A stretch of 52,077 bases of DNA, taken from NCBI GenBank assembly GCA_949118805.1, contig CASAUJ010000007.1, positions 1 through 52,077 of the forward strand. Direction: 5' to 3'. This DNA comes from an uncultured Clostridia bacterium. Its GTDB lineage: Bacteria > Bacillota > Clostridia > TANB77 > CAG-508. Both the position numbers and the translations under genes were made by a program. Below are positions 8,211-16,549 of the stretch, one piece after another. The notes under the pieces were generated by a model. That model was not told the origin of the DNA. It saw nothing but the letters and a program-made list of their open reading frames with translations, and made no database searches. Numbering within the stretch: the first letter of the stretch is position 1; every line of letters starts with the position of its first letter.

Positions 8211-9323
8211 TTACATAGATGCTTTCATTTCTAGCCCTTTAAATCCGATTGTCATACCTCCATAAGTTCTGTCTAAACCAGAAAATGATATTTGAATATT
8301 GGTTATTTTCTTTGAAACATCCACATTTACAGAGACTGGATAATCACCAGAATCACTAGTATAAACTTTTTCTTTAGTGAAGTTTCCAGTTGCATTTGTT
8401 CCATCCTCGTAGTTAACTTTCAATGTGCCAACAACATTGCCACCAGAACTATCATTATTATAACTTGCACTAACATAGAAAATACACCTAATGGATGTTA
8501 AAAAATTTTCAATACCTAATGTGGAAAATGTATTAGATCCTAGAGTAAAATTTCCTGAAAAATTCCCACTACCATTTGATTTATTAGCTGCTATTTTTGA
8601 AGAATCAAAGTAACGCGTTTCTTCGCCACTCCACGAAGCAGTAATTCCTAAATTAGATGGCGTTAAATTATTTTTTCGCATGTAATCAAACATTTCAATA
8701 GCTACTAATTTTTTGGCTGTAATTAGAATATTATCTGTTACTTGTTCAATGTTAATGGATTTCGTTTCAGTATCTATATTTATGATTTCTTCTCCCATTT
8801 TTACTTCTATTCTAGAAATTTCAATACCATCTTCTACTAAAATATTAGCTTGATAAGATTCTCCTTTTTGAACCCTTTTTCGTTTATTGTCAAGAGTAAT
8901 TCCTTCAGTAAGATCAGTTGTTATGGCATAAGAATTACTTTGCCAATTTTCTTTTGTTCCTAAATAAGTAACCATTATTTTATCATCTATTCGATAAGCA
9001 TGATTTTCATATTCTAAAATTAACTCTACTTCATTGATATCACTTAAGACAATTTCTTCATCATTCTCCAAAAAATTTGCTAGATATTCTAAATTAACAG
9101 GGGCTTTATTTTCAATTTGAGCTTCAGAAATCTTTAATTTGATAACGTCCTCACCCTCTTTTATTTCAGTTTGTTCTTTCGAATAGGTTGCCTTTTTTAG
9201 GATGCCACCTTCTCCTGTTAAAGTAGCGATACTAACTCCTGCTAAAATTAGTAATACAATGATTGTAATGACTAATGCAATAAGTGTTATTCCTTGATTA
9301 AATAATTGTTTTTCTTTTGTCAT
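8211..9323 (-). CDS. Pilin-like protein with prepilin-type N-terminus
   Basis: The N-terminus reads NQGITLIALVITIIVLLI, a type IV prepilin-like class III signal with a hydrophobic helix at about 11-31. It is preceded by charged residues and followed by LTGEGGILKKA. This form is widespread as an orphan surface protein in gut Clostridia. The 370 residues continue with a helical part (33-75), then mostly beta-rich sequence. The C-terminal part (about 210-370) is rich in Gly, Ser, Asn and Thr, ending in a GLDRTYGGMTIGFKGLEM motif. No pilus assembly genes are nearby, so it may use machinery elsewhere or be an anchored surface protein. A GGGGTG site precedes the start. Its promoter carries a palindrome. 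Confidence 0.75.
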   Translation of the reverse strand: MTKEKQLFNQGITLIALVITIIVLLILAGVSIATLTGEGGILKKATYSKEQTEIKEGEDVIKLKISEAQIENKAPVNLEYLANFLENDEEIVLSDINEVELILEYENHAYRIDDKIMVTYLGTKENWQSNSYAITTDLTEGITLDNKRKRVQKGESYQANILVEDGIEISRIEVKMGEEIINIDTETKSINIEQVTDNILITAKKLVAIEMFDYMRKNNLTPSNLGITASWSGEETRYFDSSKIAANKSNGSGNFSGNFTLGSNTFSTLGIENFLTSIRCIFYVSASYNNDSSGGNVVGTLKVNYEDGTNATGNFTKEKVYTSDSGDYPVSVNVDVSKKITNIQISFSGLDRTYGGMTIGFKGLEMKASM

Positions 9324-9370
9324 TATTATTTTTCACCCCTTTTCTTTTGTTTTTTATTTTTAACAGTTTT

Positions 9371-9409
9371 ATTTTACCATTTATGAAAAAATACTGTCAA
9401 CAAGTTGAC
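9371..9409 (-). promoter_or_regulatory. Promoter of the pilin-like gene with a palindrome over -35
   Basis: On the minus strand TTGACA (9395-9400) is followed after 18 bases by TAAAAT (9371-9376). The perfect palindrome GTCAAC-AA-GTTGAC at 9396-9409 overlaps the -35 box and is a candidate repressor site. No regulator gene is adjacent. Confidence 0.6.
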
Positions 9410-9459
9410 ATATATTTACTAATGGATTTTGTGGGGTTGTAACCATAATATGAAATCTT

Positions 9460-9711
9460 TTAGATTAACTGTTTTTTAATTCCATCTACTACGAAACTGC
9501 AAATAATAAATTCAATTGCTAGAATTAGACAAAGTTTAAACAGATAAATTCCTATGTAATAAAGAGTAGGCGAAGTAAAAAGTAAAAGGTAACTAAGTAA
9601 AATAAAAGCAGAAACAATACCAATAATAAAACAAAATTTTAAACCATAATTTAAAATTTTATAAGTTATTTTATCAAAATTTTTAAAATAATCGAATACT
9701 TTTTTTAACAT
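9460..9711 (-). CDS. Small membrane protein, two predicted spans, unknown function
   Basis: The start is taken at 9711, where an AGGTG site precedes ATG. A longer frame upstream has no such site. The 83 residues start with a charged amphipathic segment (LKKVFDYFKNFDKITYK), followed by two hydrophobic spans at about 25-45 and 50-72, and a short tail ending DGIKKQLI. No known motif is recognised. It lies between the pilin-like gene and rpsT on the same strand. Confidence 0.6.
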   Translation of the reverse strand: MLKKVFDYFKNFDKITYKILNYGLKFCFIIGIVSAFILLSYLLLFTSPTLYYIGIYLFKLCLILAIEFIICSFVVDGIKKQLI

Positions 9712-9860
9712 GATACACCTCATTAAAATTATTATCTTAGTTAATAGTAACATGAAAAAAAGCGAAAAACAATGGAAATTAAAGGCAAGAAAAAACAAAA
9801 AGAACTTCAAATGAATGAAACTCTTTTTTATAAAAACTATGCATAATTTTTATTTCTGTC

Positions 9861-10127
9861 TTAAGCCTTAGCTGTATTTAATTTTTTAGATAAGCTAGAT
9901 TTTTTTCTAGCAGCTGTATTTTTAACAATAACACCTTTTGTGCATGCTTGATCAATTTTTTTAGTAGCTTCTGAAAATAGAACTTTTGCTTCTTCCATAT
10001 TTCCATTTGCAATGGCTTCTTCAAATTTTTTAACAGCTGTTTTATATCCAGACTTAATCATATTATTTCTTAAAGTTTTTTTCTCAATTACTTTAACTCT
10101 CTTTTTAGCTGATTTAATATTTGGCAT
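9861..10127 (-). CDS. rpsT: 30S ribosomal protein S20
   Basis: S20 is a helical 16S rRNA-binding protein. The 88 residues begin PNIKSAKKRVKVIEKKTLRN, and the helical hairpin ends in KGVIVKNTAARKKSSLSKKL, both typical. GAGGAGGTG lies before the start. It is monocistronic and divergent from rpiB. Confidence 0.97.
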   Translation of the reverse strand: MPNIKSAKKRVKVIEKKTLRNNMIKSGYKTAVKKFEEAIANGNMEEAKVLFSEATKKIDQACTKGVIVKNTAARKKSSLSKKLNTAKA

Positions 10128-10233
10128 TTCTTTTAAGCACCTCCTCTTAGTCTATATTACACTATAACAAATGATATTTTAACACATTTCTTCACAAAAA
10201 GCAAGTAAAATTCGAAATAATTGTGATTAATTA

Positions 10234-10262
10234 TTGTAATCAGAAAAATTTTATGATATATT
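10234..10262 (+). promoter_or_regulatory. Promoter of rpiB
   Basis: TTGTAA (10234-10239) and TATATT (10257-10262) are 17 bases apart, just before the rpiB ribosome-binding site. Confidence 0.55.
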
Positions 10263-10284
10263 GATAAAAAAGAAGGGAAGTGTA

Positions 10285-10734
10285 ATGATGATAGCGATTG
10301 GATGTGATCATGGGGGATATCAATTAAAAGAAGAAATAAAGAAATATTTAGAAGAAAAGAAGATTCCATATAAAGATTTGGGATGTATGAACGAAGAAAG
10401 AGTGGATTATCCCAATATTGCAAAAGGAGTAGCAAAACAAGTACAAGCGAAAGAATGTGAAAAAGGAATTCTTATCTGTCGTTCAGGAATTGGAATGAGT
10501 ATTGTAGCCAATAAATTTAAAGGAATTCGATGTGTACTTTGTCATGATGAATTTACAGCAAAATATTCAAGATTACACAATGATGGTAATATCTTGGCCA
10601 TAGGGGCAGATAGTGTAACAGTGAATGAAGCTATTTGTATTTTAAGAATGTGGCTTGCTACTGAGTTTGAAGGTGGAAGACATGAAGAAAGAGTGAATTT
10701 AATAAAAGAGATGGAAGCAGAAAACATGAAATAG
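10285..10734 (+). CDS. rpiB: RpiB/LacAB-family sugar-phosphate isomerase
   Basis: This is a ribose-5-phosphate isomerase B family enzyme (pentose phosphate pathway), interconverting ribose-5- and ribulose-5-phosphate or a related sugar phosphate. The protein starts MMIAIGCDHGGYQLKEEI. It has the ICRSGIGMSIVANK loop with the catalytic cysteine and the NDGNILAIGA segment. Length is about 149 residues. ATG 10285 is preferred to an upstream in-frame TTG (10261), because GAAGGGAAG lies at 10272-10280. It overlaps no gene and is followed after 12 bases by the WecA-like gene. Confidence 0.88.
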   Translation: MMIAIGCDHGGYQLKEEIKKYLEEKKIPYKDLGCMNEERVDYPNIAKGVAKQVQAKECEKGILICRSGIGMSIVANKFKGIRCVLCHDEFTAKYSRLHNDGNILAIGADSVTVNEAICILRMWLATEFEGGRHEERVNLIKEMEAENMK

Positions 10735-10746
10735 GAGGCAACGTTT

Positions 10747-11982
10747 ATGTGGGGAGATATAGCCATTGCTTTTTTGCTTGCTTTTATTGTAACTTTTATG
10801 GCAACACCATATACGATTAAGATAGCAAGAAAAGTAGGAGCAGTAGATGTACCAAAAGACCAAAGAAGAATGCATAAAAAGGCTATGCCGAGATTCGGAG
10901 GACCAGCTGTTATTTTAGGATTTCTAGTAGCAATTATTTATTTATTAATTGTAAAAAGTTTAGAAAATACCATTGATTTGTTTGGACCAGAGCAGTATGG
11001 AATGAAATTATTGGGAATGTTGTTGGGAACTATCATAATATCTATTTTTTGTGTATGGGATGATATTGTAACCATAAATCCAATGATTAAATTATTAGGA
11101 CAAGTGATTGCAGCTATTGTAGCAGTAGCCTTTGGAATAAGGATTGATGAGATAACGCCCGTATTTTTACCAACAAATGAATTAAAAGAAACTTTTTCTA
11201 TTATTTTAACAATTGGTTGGATTGTAGGAGTAACTAATTCCATTAATTTAATTGATGGATTAGATGGTTTATCAACAGGAATTTCAGTGATTTCATCCGT
11301 ATCTTTGTTAATTATTTTTGTATTAAATGGATCACCTCTTATTTCTATTTTGCTAATAACAGCCTTAGCAGGAGCATTAGTAGGATTTTTGCCATTCAAT
11401 TTTGCACCAGCAAAAACATTTATAGGAGATACTGGTTCTAATTTTCTAGGATTTTCACTCTCTATTATTTCCATATTAGGAGTAGCAAAAACTTATACAG
11501 CGGCTGTGATTGTATTACCTCTATTAGCATTGGGGTTACCAATATTTGATACACTTTGGGCAATTATTCGAAGGTTAATAAAAGGAAAATCCATTAAAGC
11601 AATATTTAAAGCAGATAAAGGGCATTTACATCATTTGATTGTAGCAAGAGGATTTAGTCAAAAACAAGCTGTATTAATTTTATATGGAATTGCAGCAACT
11701 TTTGGATTATTTGCGATTATTATGTTAGAAAGTGGAATATGGAAAGCATTGTCTTTCTTACTTATGGTAATCGTTGCATTAGGACTAGGTTATAAGAATT
11801 TTCAGGCAGAAAAATTTGATTCACAAAGATATGAGTGTGTGGAATGCAAATATATTTATAATCCGAAGTTTGGAAATGAAAAGGCAGGAATAGAGCCAGG
11901 AACAGATTTTGATGATTTGCCAGAAGATTGGGTTTGCCCAGTTTGTGGAGAAGGAAAAGATCGATTCGAAATGCATCGATAG
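10747..11982 (+). CDS. WecA/MraY-family polyprenyl-phosphate sugar-1-phosphate transferase fused to a rubredoxin domain
   Basis: Residues 1-345 form a multi-span membrane enzyme of the WecA/TagO branch, which links N-acetylhexosamine-1-phosphate from a UDP sugar to undecaprenyl phosphate. Family marks are Asp105-Asp106 in VWDDIV, NLIDGLDGL (167-175), GDTGS (227-231) and the cytoplasmic HLHHL (293-297). After the last span, residues 362-411 are a complete rubredoxin: CVEC (Cys364, Cys367), the PGTDFDDLPEDWVCPVC stretch (Cys397, Cys400) and a KDRFE ending. Rubredoxins carry one Fe(Cys)4 centre and move single electrons. The reading frame is continuous, with no break near the junction, and a terminator follows. 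Fusion of an electron carrier to this transferase is unusual. A redox-sensing or scaffold role is inference only. Confidence 0.9.
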   Translation: MWGDIAIAFLLAFIVTFMATPYTIKIARKVGAVDVPKDQRRMHKKAMPRFGGPAVILGFLVAIIYLLIVKSLENTIDLFGPEQYGMKLLGMLLGTIIISIFCVWDDIVTINPMIKLLGQVIAAIVAVAFGIRIDEITPVFLPTNELKETFSIILTIGWIVGVTNSINLIDGLDGLSTGISVISSVSLLIIFVLNGSPLISILLITALAGALVGFLPFNFAPAKTFIGDTGSNFLGFSLSIISILGVAKTYTAAVIVLPLLALGLPIFDTLWAIIRRLIKGKSIKAIFKADKGHLHHLIVARGFSQKQAVLILYGIAATFGLFAIIMLESGIWKALSFLLMVIVALGLGYKNFQAEKFDSQRYECVECKYIYNPKFGNEKAGIEPGTDFDDLPEDWVCPVCGEGKDRFEMHR

Positions 11983-11992
11983 AGTTCTTTTT

Positions 11993-12023
11993 AAAGGAGT
12001 TACCATTATGTAACTTCTTTTTT
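11993..12023 (+). terminator. Rho-independent terminator
   Basis: AAAGGAGTTAC and GTAACTTCTTT pair (one G-U) around a 6-base loop and run into a T tract directly after the WecA-rubredoxin gene. Confidence 0.8.
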
Positions 12024-12064
12024 TAATTCCTTTAGATATAAGGAAAAAATTAAGAAACCATTAA

Positions 12065-12093
12065 TTGACAATAATAAGTAGAAGTGATATAAT
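12065..12093 (+). promoter_or_regulatory. Strong promoter of the sugar-transfer operon
   Basis: TTGACA (12065-12070) and TATAAT (12088-12093) match consensus perfectly, with a 17-base spacer and a TG extended -10. It reads into the GpgS-like gene. Confidence 0.85.
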
Positions 12094-12146
12094 TTAGAAG
12101 TTAAATATTTACATAATGGATAAATGAAGGGAGATAAATAAGTTAT

Positions 12147-12803
12147 ATGGAAGAAAAAGTTAGTGTAATTATACCTGCTTTTAATGAAGAAAAAAATATA
12201 TCAAAAACAATAGAAATCGCAAAGAAAGGTAAATTTGTTGATGATATATTAGTAATAAATAATTTAAGTACAGATGGAACTGAAGAGATTGCAAAAAATC
12301 AAGGAGCAAGAGTAGAAAGATGTAATTTCCAAGGAAAAGGGTACGCAATGGAAAAAGGAATTCAATGTGCTAAAAATGATATTATCGTATTTTTAGATGC
12401 AGATGTTAAATATGGGAATGAAAAAATAGTAGATATATTAGCTACACCATTAAGAATGAAAAATTGTGATTTTGTGAAGTCGACTTTCGATAGGACAAAA
12501 GGAGGCGTCGTAACAGAAGTGGCAGTAAAACCATTATTAAAATTGGCATTTCCTAAAATGTATCATTTTTCTGAACCGATTAGCGGAATGATTGCAAGTA
12601 GAAAATCAATATTAGAGAAATTAGTGTTAGAAAAAGATTATGGTGTTGACATAGGAATATTAATTGATGTAATAGAACAAGGATATGAAGTTTTAGAAGT
12701 AAATATAGGGGAAATAGAAAATATGTCTCATGGAAATAAAACGAATCTAACAATGTCAAAAATGTCTTCTGAAATAGTAAATGCAATATGGAAAAGAATA
12801 TAA
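12147..12803 (+). CDS. GT2/GT81-like glycosyltransferase, resembling glucosyl-3-phosphoglycerate synthase
   Basis: The N-terminal GT-A fold is clear: VSVIIPAFNEEKNI (residues 5-18), VINNLSTDGT and FLDADV (DxD metal site). The second half resembles GpgS enzymes: KGGVVTEVAVKPLLKLAFP, then a SEPISGMIA segment and KDYGVDIGILID, then a His in NMSHGN. GpgS transfers glucose from a nucleotide sugar to 3-phosphoglycerate. At 218 residues it is shorter than mycobacterial GpgS. It is the first gene after a strong promoter and lies 12 bases before a histidine-phosphatase fusion, which fits a synthase-phosphatase pair. The specific substrate is inferred; a polyprenyl-glycosyl synthase cannot be excluded. 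Confidence 0.7.
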   Translation: MEEKVSVIIPAFNEEKNISKTIEIAKKGKFVDDILVINNLSTDGTEEIAKNQGARVERCNFQGKGYAMEKGIQCAKNDIIVFLDADVKYGNEKIVDILATPLRMKNCDFVKSTFDRTKGGVVTEVAVKPLLKLAFPKMYHFSEPISGMIASRKSILEKLVLEKDYGVDIGILIDVIEQGYEVLEVNIGEIENMSHGNKTNLTMSKMSSEIVNAIWKRI

Positions 12804-12815
12804 AGGAGAGGGAAA

Positions 12816-14249
12816 ATGAGTATATATGTTATAAGGCATGGGCAAACAGATTATAATGTGAAAAATTTATACCAAGGTCAAACGGATATAAAATTGAATA
12901 ATGTTGGAAGAGAGCAAGCAAAACAAGTCGCACAAAAATTTGAAAATATTGCAATCGATAAAATTTTAGTATCCCCCTTATCTAGAGCCAAAGAAACAGC
13001 CCAATATGTAAGTAAAGTAACAGGTGTTATTCCAGAAATAGAAAATGGACTGATTGAAAGAAGTTTTGGAGATATGGAAGGACATGAAAATAGAGAAGAT
13101 TGTAATATAAACATGTTATTAGATTATGATAAAAACTATGCAATATGTAGTGTAGAACCAATTCAGGAATTATTTCATAGAGTCTATAAGTGTATGGATG
13201 ACATAGTAGAACGATACAAAGATAGTGATAATATTGTATTGGTAACTCATGCAGGAGTAGCACAAGCAATAGAGTGTTATTTCAATGGGATTCCAGAAGA
13301 TAAAGATTTAGAAAGAATTGCGTTAAAAACAGGGGAAGTTAGAAGATATATAGGAAGGAAAAAGAATTTTTCATACATTACAGTTATGAGTACAGAAAAT
13401 TACTTAGAAGGAGTATTAACATTAAATGAATCTTTAAAAAAAACTAAAGCTAAATATCCATTAGTTGTATTAGTAACAGATAAAATATCAGAAATGACAG
13501 AAAGAATACTAAATGAAAAAGGATTAAGAACTATTAGGAGAAATTGTATTAGTGTACCAAAAGAAATTGAGGAGAAGAATAGAAAGAGTAAATTTTTCCA
13601 TTGGACCAATACTTTTGATAAACTTTTAATTTTTGATTTAATAGAATTTGATAAATTAGTATATTTAGATAGTGATATGTATGTAAGAAGTAATATAGAT
13701 GAGTTATTTGAAAAGGAACATATGTCTGCAACCATTGATAGAAGAGAGGGTCCTTTGTTACAGGATAATTGGAAAAAACTAACGTCTGGATTATTAGTAA
13801 TAGAACCAAAAAAAGATATGATACAACAGTTTAAGAAAATAATGGAAGAAATTATAAAAAAAAGAGAATCAATAGGCGATCAGGATATTCTTCAGGAATA
13901 TGATAAAGAATGGGAAAAAAAGGAAGAATTACATTTGGATATAAAGTACAATATGTTTTTTCCACATATTGATTATTATACACAATGTTGCAATTATGAA
14001 CTAGATGATATAAGTGTGGTTCATTTTATATATGCCAAAAAACCATTCTATATTAGTAGAAAGGAAATAGGGAAATATATAGATGCTGTTAATCAAATAA
14101 AGAAAAATATGAGGCTAGAAGAGTATGTTCAATGTGGAAGTAAGGACGAGGAAAAGATCATAAATGAGTATTTTGATGTATTGGAAAATGTAAGAAAAAT
14201 GATAGGAATAAATGTAATAGATCAAGAAGAAAATGGTATTGAACGATAA
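12816..14249 (+). CDS. Histidine phosphatase fused to GT8-family glycosyltransferase
   Basis: Residues 1-180 are a phosphoglycerate-mutase-like phosphatase: RHGQTDYN with phospho-acceptor His8, the YQGQTDIKLNNVGREQA stretch, and VTHAG with His145. Residues about 185-477 form a GT8 (glycogenin/galactinol synthase-like) domain: ITVMSTENYLEGVLTLNESL, then HWTNTFDKL (262-270) and YLDSDMYV with the DxD pair Asp285/Asp287. A long helical C-terminus follows. The two enzymes are in one open frame with no stop between. Beside a GpgS-like gene, the phosphatase half would suit removal of phosphate from a sugar-phosphoglycerate, and the GT8 half would add a further sugar. That pathway is inference. AGGAGAGGG precedes the start. 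Codon use favours ATA and AGA. Confidence 0.8.
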   Translation: MSIYVIRHGQTDYNVKNLYQGQTDIKLNNVGREQAKQVAQKFENIAIDKILVSPLSRAKETAQYVSKVTGVIPEIENGLIERSFGDMEGHENREDCNINMLLDYDKNYAICSVEPIQELFHRVYKCMDDIVERYKDSDNIVLVTHAGVAQAIECYFNGIPEDKDLERIALKTGEVRRYIGRKKNFSYITVMSTENYLEGVLTLNESLKKTKAKYPLVVLVTDKISEMTERILNEKGLRTIRRNCISVPKEIEEKNRKSKFFHWTNTFDKLLIFDLIEFDKLVYLDSDMYVRSNIDELFEKEHMSATIDRREGPLLQDNWKKLTSGLLVIEPKKDMIQQFKKIMEEIIKKRESIGDQDILQEYDKEWEKKEELHLDIKYNMFFPHIDYYTQCCNYELDDISVVHFIYAKKPFYISRKEIGKYIDAVNQIKKNMRLEEYVQCGSKDEEKIINEYFDVLENVRKMIGINVIDQEENGIER

Positions 14250-14275
14250 TATATAGATGAAAAGAGAAAGAAATC

Positions 14276-14380
14276 ATGTCAGATAAAATCATAAAATTTC
14301 TAACCTATAATCAAAAAATAGCAGTGATATGTGCAGATACTATGAACTTAGTAGAAGAAGCAAGAAAAATATATGATTAG
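14276..14380 (+). pseudogene. Truncated duplicate of the 5' end of hslO
   Basis: The segment 14271-14378 matches 15508-15615, the start of hslO, with about 7 differences in 108 bases, including the bases just before the start codon. It encodes 34 residues (MSDKIIKFLTYNQKIAV...) and ends at TAG 14378-14380, where the match stops. The GT4 gene lies between the two copies. This is best explained as a scar of a duplication or of integration of the GT4 gene in front of hslO. The short peptide is unlikely to be functional. Confidence 0.85.
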
Positions 14381-14394
14381 GAGGAGTATTAAAA

Positions 14395-15507
14395 ATGGAT
14401 ATAAAAGAATTAGAAAAAATTGAATTAGAAAGAACCGAGAAATTATCCCCACAAAAACTGAAAAGAACTAATTCAAGAAAAGAAGTTTTAAAAATAACTT
14501 ATTTGATGGTATGGACAAAAGTATGTGGTGGAAGTAAAATTATATTAGAATATGCTAATAGGATACAAGAGAGAGGACATAAAGTAACAATTGTTTCATA
14601 TGATATTAAGCCAAAGTGGTTTAATTTAGATTCAAATGTGGATTTTATTCAAGTTCCAGAAAATGAAAATTTAAAAGATTATATACCAGATTGTGATATA
14701 ATAGTGGCAACAAGTTGGAAAAATATATATGCAGGTATTGAAAGTAAGAAGGCACCAGTTGTTTTTTTTGAACAAGGAGGCTCACATTTATTTGATAACA
14801 TAAGTAATGACAAAAAGCAATGTGTTCAAAATAGAATTAGTTTAGTTCCATATATACATACTGTATCAAGTTATGCGAAAGATGAAATTCAAAAAAGATA
14901 TAAAAGAGACTCAAAGGTAATAGGAAATGCTATTGATGAAAAAATTTTTTATCCAAATGAAAATAGGATGTTAAATAAGAAAGAAGAAATAAGTATAACA
15001 ATAATTGGTTCGGAAGAATTTAAATTTAAAGGAATAGAAGGAATTCTTAAGGCTGTGAAAGTTCTGAAACAAAGATATGATAATATAAAATTAAATTGGA
15101 TTACTCAAGTAAAACCAGAGAAAAATAAGGAGCAAGCGATTGTAAATCCACAACAAATAGAGATAGGAAATATACTAAGAGAAACGGATATTTATATATG
15201 TAATTCAGAATACGAATCTTTTGGATTACCAACTCTAGAAGCAATGACTTGTGGAGCAACGGTAGTAACAACAGATACAGGAGGAATGAGGGATTTTGTA
15301 AAAGATAATTTTAATGCTCTTGTGATAAATAAAGAAGATAAAGAAGATATGATAAAGAAAGTAGCGATGCTAATTGAGGATGCTGAGCTAAGGACAAAAT
15401 TATCAGAAAATGGGATACGAACAGCCAAAAAATTCAATTGGAATACAATTGTAAATGAAATGATAGAATATTATAGAGAGATTGCAACTTATAAAGTGGA
15501 GGAATAG
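14395..15507 (+). CDS. GT4-family glycosyltransferase
   Basis: This 370-residue GT-B enzyme has an N-terminal glycine-rich VCGGSKIILEYANRI acceptor-domain loop (about 43-57). The C-terminal nucleotide-sugar domain carries YESFGLPTLEAMTCG, the GT4 EX7E motif, and the GGMRDF loop. It is flanked on both sides by hslO start sequence, and its stop lies 5 bases before the intact hslO start. It is probably read with the GpgS-like and phosphatase-GT8 genes. The sugar and acceptor are unknown. GAGGAG at 14381-14386 supports ATG 14395. Confidence 0.85.
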   Translation: MDIKELEKIELERTEKLSPQKLKRTNSRKEVLKITYLMVWTKVCGGSKIILEYANRIQERGHKVTIVSYDIKPKWFNLDSNVDFIQVPENENLKDYIPDCDIIVATSWKNIYAGIESKKAPVVFFEQGGSHLFDNISNDKKQCVQNRISLVPYIHTVSSYAKDEIQKRYKRDSKVIGNAIDEKIFYPNENRMLNKKEEISITIIGSEEFKFKGIEGILKAVKVLKQRYDNIKLNWITQVKPEKNKEQAIVNPQQIEIGNILRETDIYICNSEYESFGLPTLEAMTCGATVVTTDTGGMRDFVKDNFNALVINKEDKEDMIKKVAMLIEDAELRTKLSENGIRTAKKFNWNTIVNEMIEYYREIATYKVEE

Positions 15508-15512
15508 AAATC

Positions 15513-16400
15513 ATGTCAGATAAAATCATAAAATTTCTAGCACATAACCAAAAAATAGCAGTGATATGTGCAGATACTACGAACTTAATAGAAGAAGCAA
15601 GAAAAATACATGATTTAAGTCCAGTAGTAACAGCAGCCTTTGGAAGAATGCTAACCATAACTGCGATTATGGGGGCAGAAATGAAAAACGTAAAAGATAA
15701 ACTAACGGTTCAAATAAAAGGAAATGGTCCAATTGAAATGATGGTAGCAACCACTAATAATTTTCCAAAAGTAAAAGGTTATGTTATCAATCCACAAGTG
15801 GACATCCCACTAAACGAATTTGGAAAGTTAGATGTAGGAGGAGCCATTGGACAAGAAGGTTATATCAATGTAATAAAAGATATTGGTTTAAAAGAACCTT
15901 ATATAGGAATTTCACCATTAACATCGGGAGAAATAGCAGATGATTTTGCGAATTATTTTGTCCATTCAGAACAAAGAAATTCAGCGGTAGCATTAGGTGT
16001 ATTAGTGGATAAAAATGGGGTAAAATCAGCAGGGGGATATTTAATCAATCCAATGCCAGATGCAACAGAGGAAGAAATCTCAAAAGTAGAACAAGCTATT
16101 TTTCAAGCAGGAGCCATGTCAAAAATGTTAGATGAAAAATTAAGTTTGCAAGAAATAGCCAAAAAGATTACAGGGGATGAAAACGTACAAATAATAGAAG
16201 AAAATATTATCCCACTTTATGAATGTGATTGTTCGAAAGAACATTTTGCAGAAGGATTGATCACAATTGGAAAAGAAGAATTACAAGATATCATCGAGAC
16301 AGAAGGAAAAGCAGAATTACTATGTCATTTTTGTAATAAAAAATATCTATTTACAAAAGAGGAATTAGCTAAAATTTTGCAAGAAAATTTTAAGGAATAA
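15513..16400 (+). CDS. hslO: Redox-regulated chaperone Hsp33
   Basis: Hsp33 is a cytoplasmic holdase switched on by oxidation of a zinc site. The 295 residues have the N-terminal substrate-binding domain (VTAAFGRMLTITAIMGAEMK; GGAIGQEGYINVI). The C-terminal four-cysteine zinc centre is complete: CDCSKEHF and CHFCNKKY. Its first 35 codons are duplicated 1.2 kb upstream. The start overlaps the GT4 operon end (5-base gap, with GTGGAGGAA as its site). A terminator follows. Confidence 0.96.
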   Translation: MSDKIIKFLAHNQKIAVICADTTNLIEEARKIHDLSPVVTAAFGRMLTITAIMGAEMKNVKDKLTVQIKGNGPIEMMVATTNNFPKVKGYVINPQVDIPLNEFGKLDVGGAIGQEGYINVIKDIGLKEPYIGISPLTSGEIADDFANYFVHSEQRNSAVALGVLVDKNGVKSAGGYLINPMPDATEEEISKVEQAIFQAGAMSKMLDEKLSLQEIAKKITGDENVQIIEENIIPLYECDCSKEHFAEGLITIGKEELQDIIETEGKAELLCHFCNKKYLFTKEELAKILQENFKE

Positions 16401-16422
16401 AAATAGAAATGGATCGAATAGG

Positions 16423-16450
16423 AAACACCCAATTAGGGTGTTTTGTTTTT
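16423..16450 (+). terminator. Rho-independent terminator after hslO
   Basis: AAACACCC / GGGTGTTT with a 5-base loop is followed by a T-rich tract. Confidence 0.9.
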
Positions 16451-16549
16451 CTTTTTGATAGAATTTTAAGGGATAAAAATCTATCTTATAGTTCTTATAA
16501 AAACTAATAAATTCAAAAAAATGAATAAAATAACTTAAAATATTGAAAA

